Made by a program: the position numbers and the translations under genes
NCBI RefSeq assembly: GCF_003945595.2
Contig: NW_024104520.1
Location: forward strand, 591,501-655,500
From: Pipra filicauda
Taxonomy: Eukaryota; Chordata; Aves; Passeriformes; Pipridae
Reading direction: 5' to 3'
DNA length: 64,000 bases
Shown here: positions 24,518-35,408 of the stretch, one piece after another
Numbering within the stretch: the stretch's first letter is position 1
Layout: every line of letters begins with the position of its first letter
Notes under the pieces: model-generated
What the model saw: only the letters and a program-made list of their open reading frames with translations
What the model was told of the DNA's origin: nothing
Databases searched by the model: none

Positions 24518-27500
24518 ATGCAGGAACAAGGAGCCAGTTTCTCTCAACGTCTAAAGAAAAAGACCTGGGATCATTTGTCAGGACAGTTCTCCTTTGTCTA
24601 AGCTACTGTACAACAGGTCAAATACAAGACATTTATGAGACACTTATTTACTATCTTAGTTTAGTCTTCGTTTTGCAGAGGAGTGAAAGGTCTATCAAGT
24701 AATTAGACAGTGTTTTCCAGGCCCTGGTATTGAGTGCTCATCAATAGTAAATCTTCTGAGTTTCAGCTGTCAGTCATTAATAACTGAGTGCATGTTTGAG
24801 CTGTGCAAATCCAGGTAAAAGAGACATAAATGTGGTTGAAAGAGAAAGTATAGATTTGTTTAGCTTTTTATTACTTAGTGCAGTATTTTTAAGCAAACAG
24901 ACTAGTGCAACTAAGCAAAGGAAACTGAAATGGCAGCCTAAATTAATTGACTATGCATGATAATAGCTATTTAACTATGGATAAAAGGAAGTTTAGCTAT
25001 CTATTCAGCATGTAATTTTTCCTGTACCTTACCAGTGTGTTGGTCTGTTTCATTACTAAAATGTATTCTTCATGCTGTTGTATCTTGGCCTATAGCATTG
25101 TTCTTCTTCAAGGAAGTTTGTTTCTTATTATTCATTTATCTTACTATAGTACTCTGTCAGGATCAGATTATGTGAACGTTCCCTACATGGGTTTGATTTC
25201 ATTCCTACACTTGTGCCCACAAACACTGTTGTACTTTTGGGGTACTAGGATTGCAAGTAGATGCAGGAAAGAATGGCAGCAAATAGACAACTTACCTGCT
25301 CTAAGTTAAGCAAGTACAGAGCTCTGTATGATTTTGGCTTTACTCATGCCCAGTTTATCCAGTAACTTCCATCTGTTTAGGTTTTGCTGGCTGGTTTGGT
25401 CATTATCTTTGGTCCTCATATCTCTTTCTCAAACTGTGCAGTGTCACGATGATCTTTTTCCCCTCTCTCATTAGGTATTTGTTAGACCAAGACGTATTAC
25501 CTTTCATTTTCCAAGCTGGACACTGTAATAAACCAGAAAATATCTGGCCAGATCCTGAAAGCATTTGACATTCATGCACAAGGAATTAATATAAAGTTAT
25601 TTGACACCCCAATAACTGTATACTTACACTGTGCTTTTTGCCTTAATCCCCTTTATAAATGCTCTGAGTGCAGCTCTGGTAGAGCTTCGCATTCTGACAT
25701 AGGCTGACACACTACGACTTCTTTCGTTAGGTGTGCATTTAAACTGAAGCAGCCTTCAGGCCGGGTAGAAAATATCTAAATCTTTGCTTATCAAAGTTTG
25801 GGTTTAGATATGAGTCCAGACTTCACAGCTAACAATGCCTCTGAAATAGTCTTTTTCGGGTGGTTTGCTCAATGCTCCCTCAAAACTCCAGAGCTATGCT
25901 CATGAAAGTCGACGACATTTTGCAGAATGTGTTACTTACCAGTCGTATTCTCCTTATGCTCTTCTGCCTACTGGTTATATCAGCCTGATAAGCTCCTAAA
26001 TACAGATAAAAAAGTAGCAGAGGTGAGGCTTGTCTTATCTGCCTACTTCATCACATGGTCAAAGGATACATTAGCAACCACTTCACTGGGGATAAATATA
26101 TGCCACACACAGAGTTGTTGCACTCAGGTTGGGACAGACAAATCTCCTTTTCAAAGAATGGGTGAGGCAAAGCCAGAGCTTGCTCTGGAAGCTTTCCATG
26201 CCTGACTAGGCGATAATGTCAGATCCTCTCTTTTCTTTAATCAAAAGGGTGAACTTTTAGCATGTGTCACTGTGGACACGTTTATTTGTTTAGAGCTACT
26301 TGATCAGGTGGAAACAGGGCATGGTCACAAGGGATAACCACAGAGCAGCCAGGCTGGGAGATGTCCTTATAGAGCTGTGTGAGTCTTGAACTGAAAAGGA
26401 AGAAAATAGGAGACGAGCTGCCTCTGCCTCAACAGGCAGGATCACCACGGTTCTGGAGGAGGAGATGATGTAAGGAGGCTGCAGCTGCACATATGCCATG
26501 CTGGGGGCGGTTCTAGGAACTTCCCCTTCTCTGCCTGCCCAAGATCCTGATAAGTATAAAATATTGTGAAATTGTAGTAGATGTTTGTGTTTAAGTAGGA
26601 AACTGAAGATCTAGTGCATTTGGCATCTTTTTTTCCTAACGTTTCTGGTAATTTTTAGGTGAGAATCCTGGGCTGGAAACAGGTAGATCTTGAGGTGTAA
26701 ATCTGGTGCAGTTGCATCCTGATAACTGCATGAGCACACACGCAGACTGTGCATGAAATGCTGGCATTTGAAAATATGAAAGGGGAAAAAAAAGTGGATC
26801 TGCATTTGATACTATTGTGAAGGATTTGCTCTGCTTCTGAAGATTGCCTTACATCTGCGCTTTTTTAAAGTCAGGGCAACTAAATATTTTTCCAGTTTCT
26901 CTACCAGAGCTAATGTGCCTAGGGAAATGCAGGGACTCAGTCCTACTTCAAAGTCCAGTTGAGACCCAGGGATGAATGTGCACCATTATCTTCCTTACAC
27001 TCATTTTTCTGGGAGCTCTTCCTTTGTTTACTCTCTCCTGAAACAAAACTTATCTGCCACCCTGTTCAGACTGCAAAGAAAGTGATTTTCATCACTTGTA
27101 TTTTTTAGCTATCACCAGCTATCAGGCTGCAGATTCCAGCCTGAAAGGTGGGATAAGTTGTGTCTTCATTTGAGTATAGCTCCAGGCTTCCACTTAAAAC
27201 ATTACAGACAAGATGGTTTAGGGTCTAGTAAGAGCAGTGATCCTGCTCCATGGATTTAACTTTGAAATGCATAGATTTAAAAAGTCCACCTCTGTAACAT
27301 AGTTATTTGTTAGATTTTAATCAAGAATAAGGATCCTAAATTTGCTGTCTAAATATGTCTAGGGCTTGGACAAATTTTTTCATCACCGATATTCTAATTA
27401 TATAAAATAGATGTGGATGTAAACAGAAAGCATTTTTTTCATGACTAATAAAAATATAAGTGGATCTAAATAAGTATCATATGGTGTTTGATTTTAAAAG

Positions 27501-30500
27501 ATAAGAGATCATCAACTGTCAGATAAACTCAGTTTGGCTTGATTTTAGCTCAATTTCACAAATTAAAGGCAATAAAATATAAGTTCATGGACTATCATTT
27601 TAAATTATTGTCATTGATGGATAAGATTGTTAAGGAAATAATCCCTGTATCTTTCTGTGCTAGGCACAGTCAACTGCGTCAAATTTCTGAAGTAATATTG
27701 CATCAAACGTATATCTGTTGTTATGTTCCCCAAGCTTATAAGAAACTGGGTAGATCTAATAAATGAGAACTGCTTGGTTTTAATATGAGGGAAAGTATTC
27801 TTTGACACAGATTCTTGTAGTGAATGGCTATTGCCATCTGAAGTGGAGTCTCATTCTGTCATTTCTTGCTAGAATAAGAAATATTAGTATATTTTAATGG
27901 AGTATCTCTATATAATGGTCTGCACAAAGATAGAGTCCCTACTTCTTCCCACCCCCACCCTGCTCCCAAAAATGATAAATTACTGCTGTGTATTTACTAC
28001 AGTGTTTCATTATCTTCATTTACTATGTGCCCTTTAGCTCCCTGATAGATAATTAATAATATATTTGGTCTTGGGGTTATTTGTATTTGTAACTTTACTC
28101 TTCGGGAATCTTAACCAGTCCGAACTGCATCTGACCTAATTTTTCAAGTTTTTGTTAAAAGCAAAGTTATTAATCTTCAGATTTCTCAAGCCAAGTCATG
28201 CATTAATGTTCTCAAAGTAACAACCACAACTAAAATCCCTGGTAGCAAACAAGCTAACCGAGAAAGGTAGTTTCATGGTGTGGCCTCTTCACCTCTTTTT
28301 TTTGCACTTCCACTTTTGCTCTGATGTCATGAGTTGGCGTGGTCAAAACTATAGTCATGTCCTTGAAAACTATTACAGTCACTTATGTATTCCTTAAATC
28401 ATGACAGACACACATGCATGCACACATGCACACATTCGTGAGGGTAAGGACTTTGCTAGTTGAGTAGGGACCACTGAAATGATGCTTGTTATTAACAAAA
28501 ACCTTAAAATGCACCTAACAGCAATAATCACTACTGAACTTTCAGCTGTATTGTTTGTGCATCATTTGTATTGACATGCCTCCTCTTTTTTTTGCCACAA
28601 AACTAGCAAACCACTCCTTTCTAATGTGAAGAGAAGGCAGAACATTAATTGTTTGAGAGGAACTTGAGGATAACAATTACAGTGATTCCCAGGATGCTTT
28701 TAGTGATCCTGAAAGCTGAGCATCAAAGCATTTACCTTTGTTTCACATTCTCACAAAGCAAATCTATAGAGGTAATTGATGAATGTAATTTTTCCCCCTT
28801 CTTGTGCTGCAAGGAGTGTTCTGAGTTCCTGCTATTGTTCCTATGCCTGATGCCTGTCCCTGCCACTTATTGCTTTTGTTGGCAGATCACACGTGCTTCG
28901 TGTTGCCACACAACTCCTTGCCCTTTAGAAAATCCTTTAACTCCACTTTCTCCTCTGATAGTACGGCAGTGTGCCAGCAGCTCCTCACTTTTCATACTTA
29001 AAGCATCTAGGTTGTGTAAGAGGCTCAATATTGGATGCCACTGCTTTGGAGGGTTCTTTGTGGTGGTTTTTAATATAGGAGAGCACAATCTGGATGTGGC
29101 AGAAAAGGCAGGGTTCAGAACTGTTTTCCAAAGCAGTCATTACAAGTCAGACCCACTACACTAGGTCAATGAGTAAACTATCAATGCCTCTCTATACCTG
29201 TCATGGCAAAAATACACTGGTGTGCAGCTGATCCCATTAGCATCACTACTTTAGCCCAAATTCCAGTTGTTTGGGCTTTTAACCAAGCATTAACTTGAAG
29301 GTCCCCAGTGATTGTGGCATTACAGGGGGAGATTTCTACAGATGTAAATTCTCCCCAAATTCCTCAGAGGTAGAGAGTGCCCACCTTCCTAATCTCTTCC
29401 TTTCCAGTTCAAGAAGAGGTAGTTAGAAGTTGTGAAAGAAACTGTAGACCAACTACCACCCCCATCTGCTGAAGAGCAGAGAATTCAGGAAACCAGTAGC
29501 AGTGACCAGACCCACTCAATGGGAAGAGATTTGCAGAAAAAAAAAAAAAGGGAAAAAGAAGGACCCCTATTTATCTTGTCCAGAATTGACCAAGCAGCTA
29601 TATACCCCCTTTTGAGGCCATACATGATTGGGATGGCAGGAGTAAGCTCCGTGGTTTCAGAGTTGAAAGTCTTATTGGCTAGCAGAAGCTTTGATGGTAG
29701 AAAATGTAGTGTTTGTGCTTCCTTAAACCAACTTCAGTGAATCCGGCCCTTCGTTGCTTGTAGTATTCAGGTGATCTAGATTTTGCTGTTCTGTTCCCCA
29801 GATCTGTATTCCATGACAAAAAATGAAAGTTGCGCTTCATGACCTTTTTCCTGTGCATGGTGAATTTGAAATTACCACTAAAGTAGACCCAGGAACATCT
29901 GTGTTAGTTCGTCCCAATTAATTAGCATATGTATCTGTGTATGCTTCCCCTACATGTCACAATGGTCTTGCTTTGAAGTCTTGGACTCAAACTAGTACTG
30001 CACTGATTTCTAAAGGCTTTGTGATACATAAAGGAGTTGCTAATGATGCCAAATACACTAGTAAATGCTGGATTTCACAATGTAGAAGAGGTAGGCTGAG
30101 ACAGGTTTCCATTCAAATGCATCATTCAAATGTGTCCTTGGGAAGCAGGAGAAGCTTTTCATTTGAAGAATCAAGGCAAATCTATCCAGTGAGCTTATAC
30201 AAGCCAGAGACCAAATATCTGCACTTCACTTTGCTCTCAGAAATCTGCAGGTTCTGGTGCTTGTGAAGCTGAAGACCTGCATTATGTAGCTCTCATCACA
30301 GTTTTCAATGGATTTCTCTTAATATATGAGCTTCCCTATATATCCCCATATCAGACAAAAGAGTCATTCTTCAATAATGTCAGAGAATGAGATAGGGATT
30401 AGTATTATTTCACCAGTCTACTATATGCCTGGATAAGAATTTTATTACCAGTAAAGTTTTGAAATTAATTTGCAAGACAGAATTAACCTAAACAGAGAAA

Positions 30501-31465
30501 GTTGAACTGTACATTTTTCTACGTACTAGCTCAACCCTGCAGAGCTCCAGAAATGTTGAATTGGACCTATTTTGAATTTCACCTCCTCTTTCTTCACGGA
30601 TATGGCATCTGCTACAAGAGTTGCGCTTGTCGCTACTTGTGTTCTTAAGGGTTCTGAATTCTCATTGTGTTTAAACATACTGCCTGGATTCAGCCAGGAT
30701 TGGAGGAATGCAAGAAAAGAGAAGCAGCTGGGCAGAGAGGGAAGCAAGGGTTGACAGTGCTTCTGCACTGCTCATTGTAGTCAAAAAGGGGATGGAAGAA
30801 AGAGTTGATCATCCCTTAGGTTGTGTTTCCAAGGACATTTCTTCTGGTGAACTGTGCTGGTGCAGGCAGCTCCCTCATTTTTTAGGTCCTCCTTCCCACA
30901 ACCATACAGTCCCATCAGTTATGCCTGCAAACCTTAAATTTTCTATGGGGGCTGGAAAGCAGCACCAGAAATTAAAAACGTGGGATAAAATGCTTTTGTT
31001 GGCAGTGCTACTGAATAAAAAGACCCATGGAACCCCAGGCTTACAGTGGTACCTGGGCAGCTGCAGATCTGGAAGAGGCTGTGAGACCCTGGTGTGCTTT
31101 TTATCTCAGACTTCTTGCTCTGTGAAAGGTGGACAGATGGTGAGTGTTTATCTCTCACAAAGCGAATATTTGACTGCCTCTTCCGTAGGATTTTTTGACT
31201 ACTTTATACCATCTTAGGAGCTCATCCAAATCTGGCCAGTTCTTGAAAATAAGTAAGCCACTCTAAGTCAAAATTCAGGAATATTCTGTCAGAACTATGC
31301 TATGACAGAATTTCACCGCATTGGATCACAGCCCTGTAAGCAAGGAAAGACTGTTAAGCTACTGTTTGCTGTACTGTTATGCCAGATGCAAAGTTCCCAC
31401 TAATTGCGTGTGACCAGGAGAGATACCTTGAGGCAGGGAAAGATTCTCATCTCTCTATGTACATT
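24518..31465. other. Gene-poor DNA, nothing assigned
   Basis: The longest open frames are 171 codons (28649-29164, plus) and 169 codons (30708-31217, plus). They lack recognisable domains, and their biased Cys/Leu/Ser content is typical of chance frames. No RNA gene or transposon was recognised. Confidence 0.4.
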
Positions 31466-31680
31466 TCACAGAATCACAGAGTCAACTAGGTTGGAAAAGA
31501 CCTCTGAGATCATTGAGTCAAACCTATGACCTAACTACACCTTGTCAACCGCACCGTGGCACTAAGTGCCATATCCAGCCTTTTCTTAAACACCTCCAGG
31601 GACAGTGACTCTACCACCTCCCTGGGCAGCCCATTACAGTGCTCAGTAATTCTTTCTGTGAAGAACTTCTTCCTAACGTC

Positions 31681-32094
31681 CTACCTAAACTTCCCCTGGC
31701 ACAGCTTAAGACCGTACCTTCTTGTCCTACTGCTGGTTGCCTGGGAGAAGAGACCAATCCCCATCTGGCTACAACCTCCTTTCAGGGAGTTGTAGAGAGT
31801 GATGAGGTCTCTCCTGAGCCTCCTCTTCTCCAGGCTAAACAACTCCAGCTCCCTCAGCGTCTTCTCATAGGACTTGTGCTCCAGTCCCTTCATCAGCTTC
31901 GTTGCCCTTCTCTGGACCTGCTCCAGCACCTCAGCATCCTTCCTGAACTGAGGGGCCCAGAACTGGATACAGCACTCCAGGTGTGGCCTCACCAGTGCTG
32001 AGTACAGGGGAAGAATCACTTCTCTGGTCCTGCTGGCAACACTATTCTTGATACCGGCCAGGATCCATTGGCCTTCTTGGTCACCTGGGCACAC
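31681..32094 (-). pseudogene. CR1 ORF2 fragment, C-terminal part of the RT protein
   Basis: An open piece of 137 codons has its CR1-like part from about [19 protein letters not shown] onward. Characteristic motifs are [18 protein letters not shown] and [18 protein letters not shown]. The first ~20 residues are out of frame relative to other CR1 proteins. The frame ends at a TAG (31678-31680) inside the conserved tail, after which KKFFTER-like coding and the 3' UTR follow. Confidence 0.92.
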
Positions 32095-32264
32095 TGCTGG
32101 TTCATGTTCAGCCTGCTGTCAGTCAGAACCCCCAGGCCCCTTTCTGCCTGGCTGCTCTCCAGCCACTCTGTCCCCAAGCTCTAGTGCTCCATGGGGTTGT
32201 TGTGGCCAAAGTGCAGGACCCAGCACTTGGTCTTGTCGAGCCTCATACCATTGGATTTGGCCCA

Positions 32265-32501
32265 TCAGTCCATCCTGTCCAGATCCCTCTGCAGAGCCCT
32301 CCTACCCTGCAGCAGATCAACATTCCCCCCTAACTTGGTGTCACCTGCAAATTTGCTAATGGTAGACTTGATGCCCTCATCCACATCATCAATAAAGACA
32401 TTAAATAGAACTGGGCCCAACACTGATCCCTGGGGGACACCACTAGTGACCGGCCGCCAAGCGGATGCAGCACCACTCACCACCACTCTGGGCCTGGCCA
32501 T
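32265..32501 (-). pseudogene. CR1 ORF2 fragment, reverse-transcriptase active-site region (dead)
   Basis: This 78-codon open piece contains [18 protein letters not shown] followed by the active-site loop. The loop reads FAGD where CR1 reverse transcriptases have FADD; the altered codon is GGT at 32343-32345 on the reverse strand. Loss of a metal-binding Asp alone would abolish polymerase activity. It continues into the downstream fragment only across an in-frame stop and a frameshift. Confidence 0.92.
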
Positions 32502-32592
32502 CCAGCCAGTTCTTAACCCAGTGGAGAATGCACCTGCCCGAGTTGTGGGTTGCCAGCTTTTCCAGGAGTATGCTATGAGAGAGTGCAGGGGA

Positions 32593-33464
32593 CGAACCTC
32601 ATCCAGGGAAAATGTGTCTGAGCATGCTGTCTTCCCTTTCAGGTAAGTATTTGATGTGTCTTCTACATGTTCTTTTTTCTAAAATGGCCCCACCTGCACG
32701 TGATCACCTGATGTGGCTTAGCAGGATAATCCATGCAGCCTTTGTGATGTGCTATAATGTACAACAGCAGCAATGCTGAAGGTCTGGGTTAATGTGGATG
32801 TTCCCTCAGCACTCAGGTTCATTTTATCTTGCTAGGACATCTTCCCCAGTAGCCAGTGGTGACTGAACTACCAAAGCTGAATGATAGCTGCTGCCCAAAC
32901 TGCAATCAAACCAACCATTTCCAGGAAAAGCATACTGTTCTGAGCAATCAGATTCCAAAGTTCAGGAAGAATTATCATTATCTGTGAGACCTTCACACTG
33001 AGGCATATGGCATTTTTTTAGGGTTACCAGTATGGTTTTCTGCCATTCAAGACTTCCCAAGCCTTCCATTTTATGGATAACCTAATTTACTATATATGGG
33101 GAGGAAAGGCACAGAATTTCTGGACCTGTGTTTCCTGACAGTGATAGACTTGGCACATGTTCTTTTTCCATTAAACTACATCATTAGCTTTATTTATCTT
33201 TTCAATTTTGTATAGAATGTTGCAGGATTTGTTAAAAGGCCTTTACTACTCTGCTGGATCTGTGGAATCCATACTAGAGCTGACTTTGAATAACTCACTT
33301 GTCTGCATTCACAATCTGTCTTTCAACAACCAGCACAAAAGAAAAAAAGCCAAGTGATGCTGCTGGTTAGAAGTTTCCCCTATTGTTCATAAAAAATAAG
33401 CACATTTTTAGTTTAAAGCCAGCTGAGAGTTTTGAGGAGAGTGGATACGGTCTGCAGAGCCCTA
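32593..33464. other. Intergenic DNA, nothing assigned
   Basis: Unique-looking AT-rich DNA. A donor-like TTTCAG|gtaagt at 32642 lies just outside the CR1 body, but no partner exon was seen. Confidence 0.4.
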
Positions 33465-33469
33465 ATTAA

Positions 33470-33546
33470 AAAAAAAGAAAAGAAAAGAAAAGAAAAGAAA
33501 AGAAAAAAAGTTAGAAAAAAGAAAAGAAAAAAAGGTTAAAAAAAAA
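33470..33546 (+). repeat. AAAAG simple repeat
   Basis: Tandem AAAAG units with A-rich interruptions (at least five clean copies near 33478-33506) continue as imperfect AAAAAG units. Confidence 0.9.
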
Positions 33547-35018
33547 GATGCAACAGTGTAATTTTTACAGATGTCAGAAGGAATTTAGGAAAGGTGCCCT
33601 AGGTCTTATGTTTTAATGCCACTGAAGTTTCCCCAAATACTTTACAAATGCTTGCTATTGCTGATGAATTTGACACTATTGTTCAGTACAATGATGTGTT
33701 TGCAACACTGGAAAGTAATGTTTTTCTGCAATGAAAGGGGTTTTTTTGCATAGCTGTATTTCTATTCTTTGATGGGGGTGAAGTGATCTATACCCAGTCA
33801 GTGCTTTGGAGTGCTTTAACAAATGTTTAAAAAAAGAGAAATAAAAATCTTCTAGATTTCCTATATATTAGATCCCCTTTATTGCCTTGCAAGATGCCAA
33901 GAATCTAAACAAAAGCCTGCCTATCTATGAAAAGAGTTGTCAGGCCAAAGAGGGTCTCATTGAGCTTTTGTTCACCTGTTTGGTTTGTCTGAAGCCTTTC
34001 ATGCGAGTCGTATTTCTGAATTCTGTTGTTCATGTTTTATGGGAATGGCTATCTGGTTGTACTGGCTATGAGGAATGCCTGCAGACAAAAGACCAAAAAG
34101 TGATCATTTTAAAGGCTTTTGTAAAGGACCTACTCTGAGATCTAGCCCTAGTTGACCACAATCCTTTAAATTTGGGGCTTGAGGCTCAGCGTGTCCTGTG
34201 CTGTTCCTGCTCTGTTTGGGAAAGCACAAAGGCTGGAGTTCTGTCTCCTTCCACCCTTACTTCCAGGGATTAGCACTTACCAGCAGTAACTAACCACAGA
34301 GGTCTTGCGGAGAAGCCAAACCCTGTAAGCACAATTTTCATTTACAGCACAACACCTGCTATGGCAAAGTAGCACAGCACTCTTGGTTTCAATTGCCATG
34401 TCACCCAAATGAGTTATGTCACTATTATGATATGACTCATTATGAGGAAGACAAGGTTATTTCCCTGTAACTTGGAACCTGTGAGTTATATTGTTTCTGC
34501 ATAGCACTATTAAGTCCAATTTAATCGACTTGCCTTAAATAGCCATGCAGGTAGGGTTTTTGAACAGTTTTCTGTTAAATACAAAGGGTTTAAATTTGAA
34601 GGGTGTTCCCTGGTCTTGGCATTACGTTGTCAGAGTTCATAATCCTCTAAAGAGCTCATATTCAAAGGCAGCTGCTGCTTCTGAGCAGCTCTGCATTGCC
34701 ATCAAAGTAATACTCCAGCTCTGATATGCACTCTTAAAATCAGATGGGGTCAGGGGCAGGAAGAGTGCTTTTAACTCTGTATCAGCCTCTTCCAGTTCTT
34801 CCCAGAAAGCTTTTTCCAACTCAGAGCAGGAAAACATGAGGCCAGAGGCCTGTCCTACCATTTCATACGGCCACACTGTGGAGTTCATGGGATGATGCCA
34901 TGGGGGTTCACCTGAGATGAGGGCTGCTGTGTGGCCTGACAGAGGGTTTGAAGAGATATTTAGACCCTTAATAACAGAAGAGCTCCCTTGTCCTGGTGTA
35001 AGGGACAGAAGGAGATAG
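33547..35018. other. Intergenic DNA, nothing assigned
   Basis: An 83-codon minus-strand open frame at 34637-34888 has an acidic, helix-like look but no recognised family. Confidence 0.4.
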
Positions 35019-35273
35019 CAGTATCATCCCCAGGAGCTCTTCATTAGCCTCCTTCTGGCCCTGGCCAAACTGGTCACACAAGCCACCAGGAGGAGAAAGC
35101 TGTGTGAGCACCATGGTGACCTGTGTCCTCACCTAGTTCTCTCTCTTCCCTGTGCAGAGCACACTTGTCATGGCCACTGCCTCTCTGGACAGCTTCAAGG
35201 AGTGGTGGGTGCTCTCAGGGATGCTCTGCTTGGTTTCTCCCTCCAGTCTTCTGCAGATAAATTTTTGAGCTTG
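35019..35273 (+). other. 85-codon open frame without ATG; possible decayed gene or repeat fragment
   Basis: The frame is open between TAG (35016-35018) and TAA (35274-35276) and contains no Met codon. Early residues read PQELFISLLLALAKLVTQ, then a basic stretch TRRRKL, then a Cys/His-rich middle (PCAEHTCHGHCL). The Leu/Ala-rich start followed by an Arg/Lys cluster looks less random than most frames here. I have an uncertain impression of having seen similar frames in other bird sequences. No domain can be named. It could be chance, an exon of an unannotated gene or part of an interspersed repeat. Confidence 0.3.
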
Positions 35274-35276
35274 TAA

Positions 35277-35408
35277 CTTTTGTACCCTTTCCTGGTTTTT
35301 TCCATTTTTTGTCCCATGGAATCCTTTTTGGTTTGTGTTTTTGTGGGTTTGGTTTTTGGTTTGATGGGTTTTTTTGTTTGATTTTTTTGTTGGGTTGGTT
35401 TTTTTCTT
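35277..35408 (+). repeat. T/G-rich low-complexity tract
   Basis: A run of imperfect GGTTTT/GTTTTTT units with almost no A or C after 35320. It follows directly on the ATG-less open frame. Confidence 0.75.

Larger units (their letters stand above)
31466..32592 (-). mobile_element. CR1 non-LTR retrotransposon, 5'-truncated and inactivated
   Basis: A 1.1-kb CR1 copy lies in minus orientation, with its 3' end at the low coordinate (the plus strand there reads CACAGAATCACAGAGTC, the reverse of the usual CR1 tail). It carries the end of ORF2: the reverse-transcriptase palm part ([14 protein letters not shown] near 32430) and the C-terminal region ([29 protein letters not shown]). The upstream endonuclease and most of the RT are absent, consistent with the usual 5' truncation. 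Breaks are an in-frame TAG near 32180, a frameshift near 32050 and a TAG at 31678-31680. The catalytic FADD reads FAGD. The copy cannot move on its own. Confidence 0.95.

Noticed and set aside
28649..29164. 171-codon plus-strand open frame, the longest in the gene-poor middle apart from the microsatellite frames
   Set aside because: Cys/Leu/Ser-rich with no domain, no CpG promoter and no splice context; consistent with chance.
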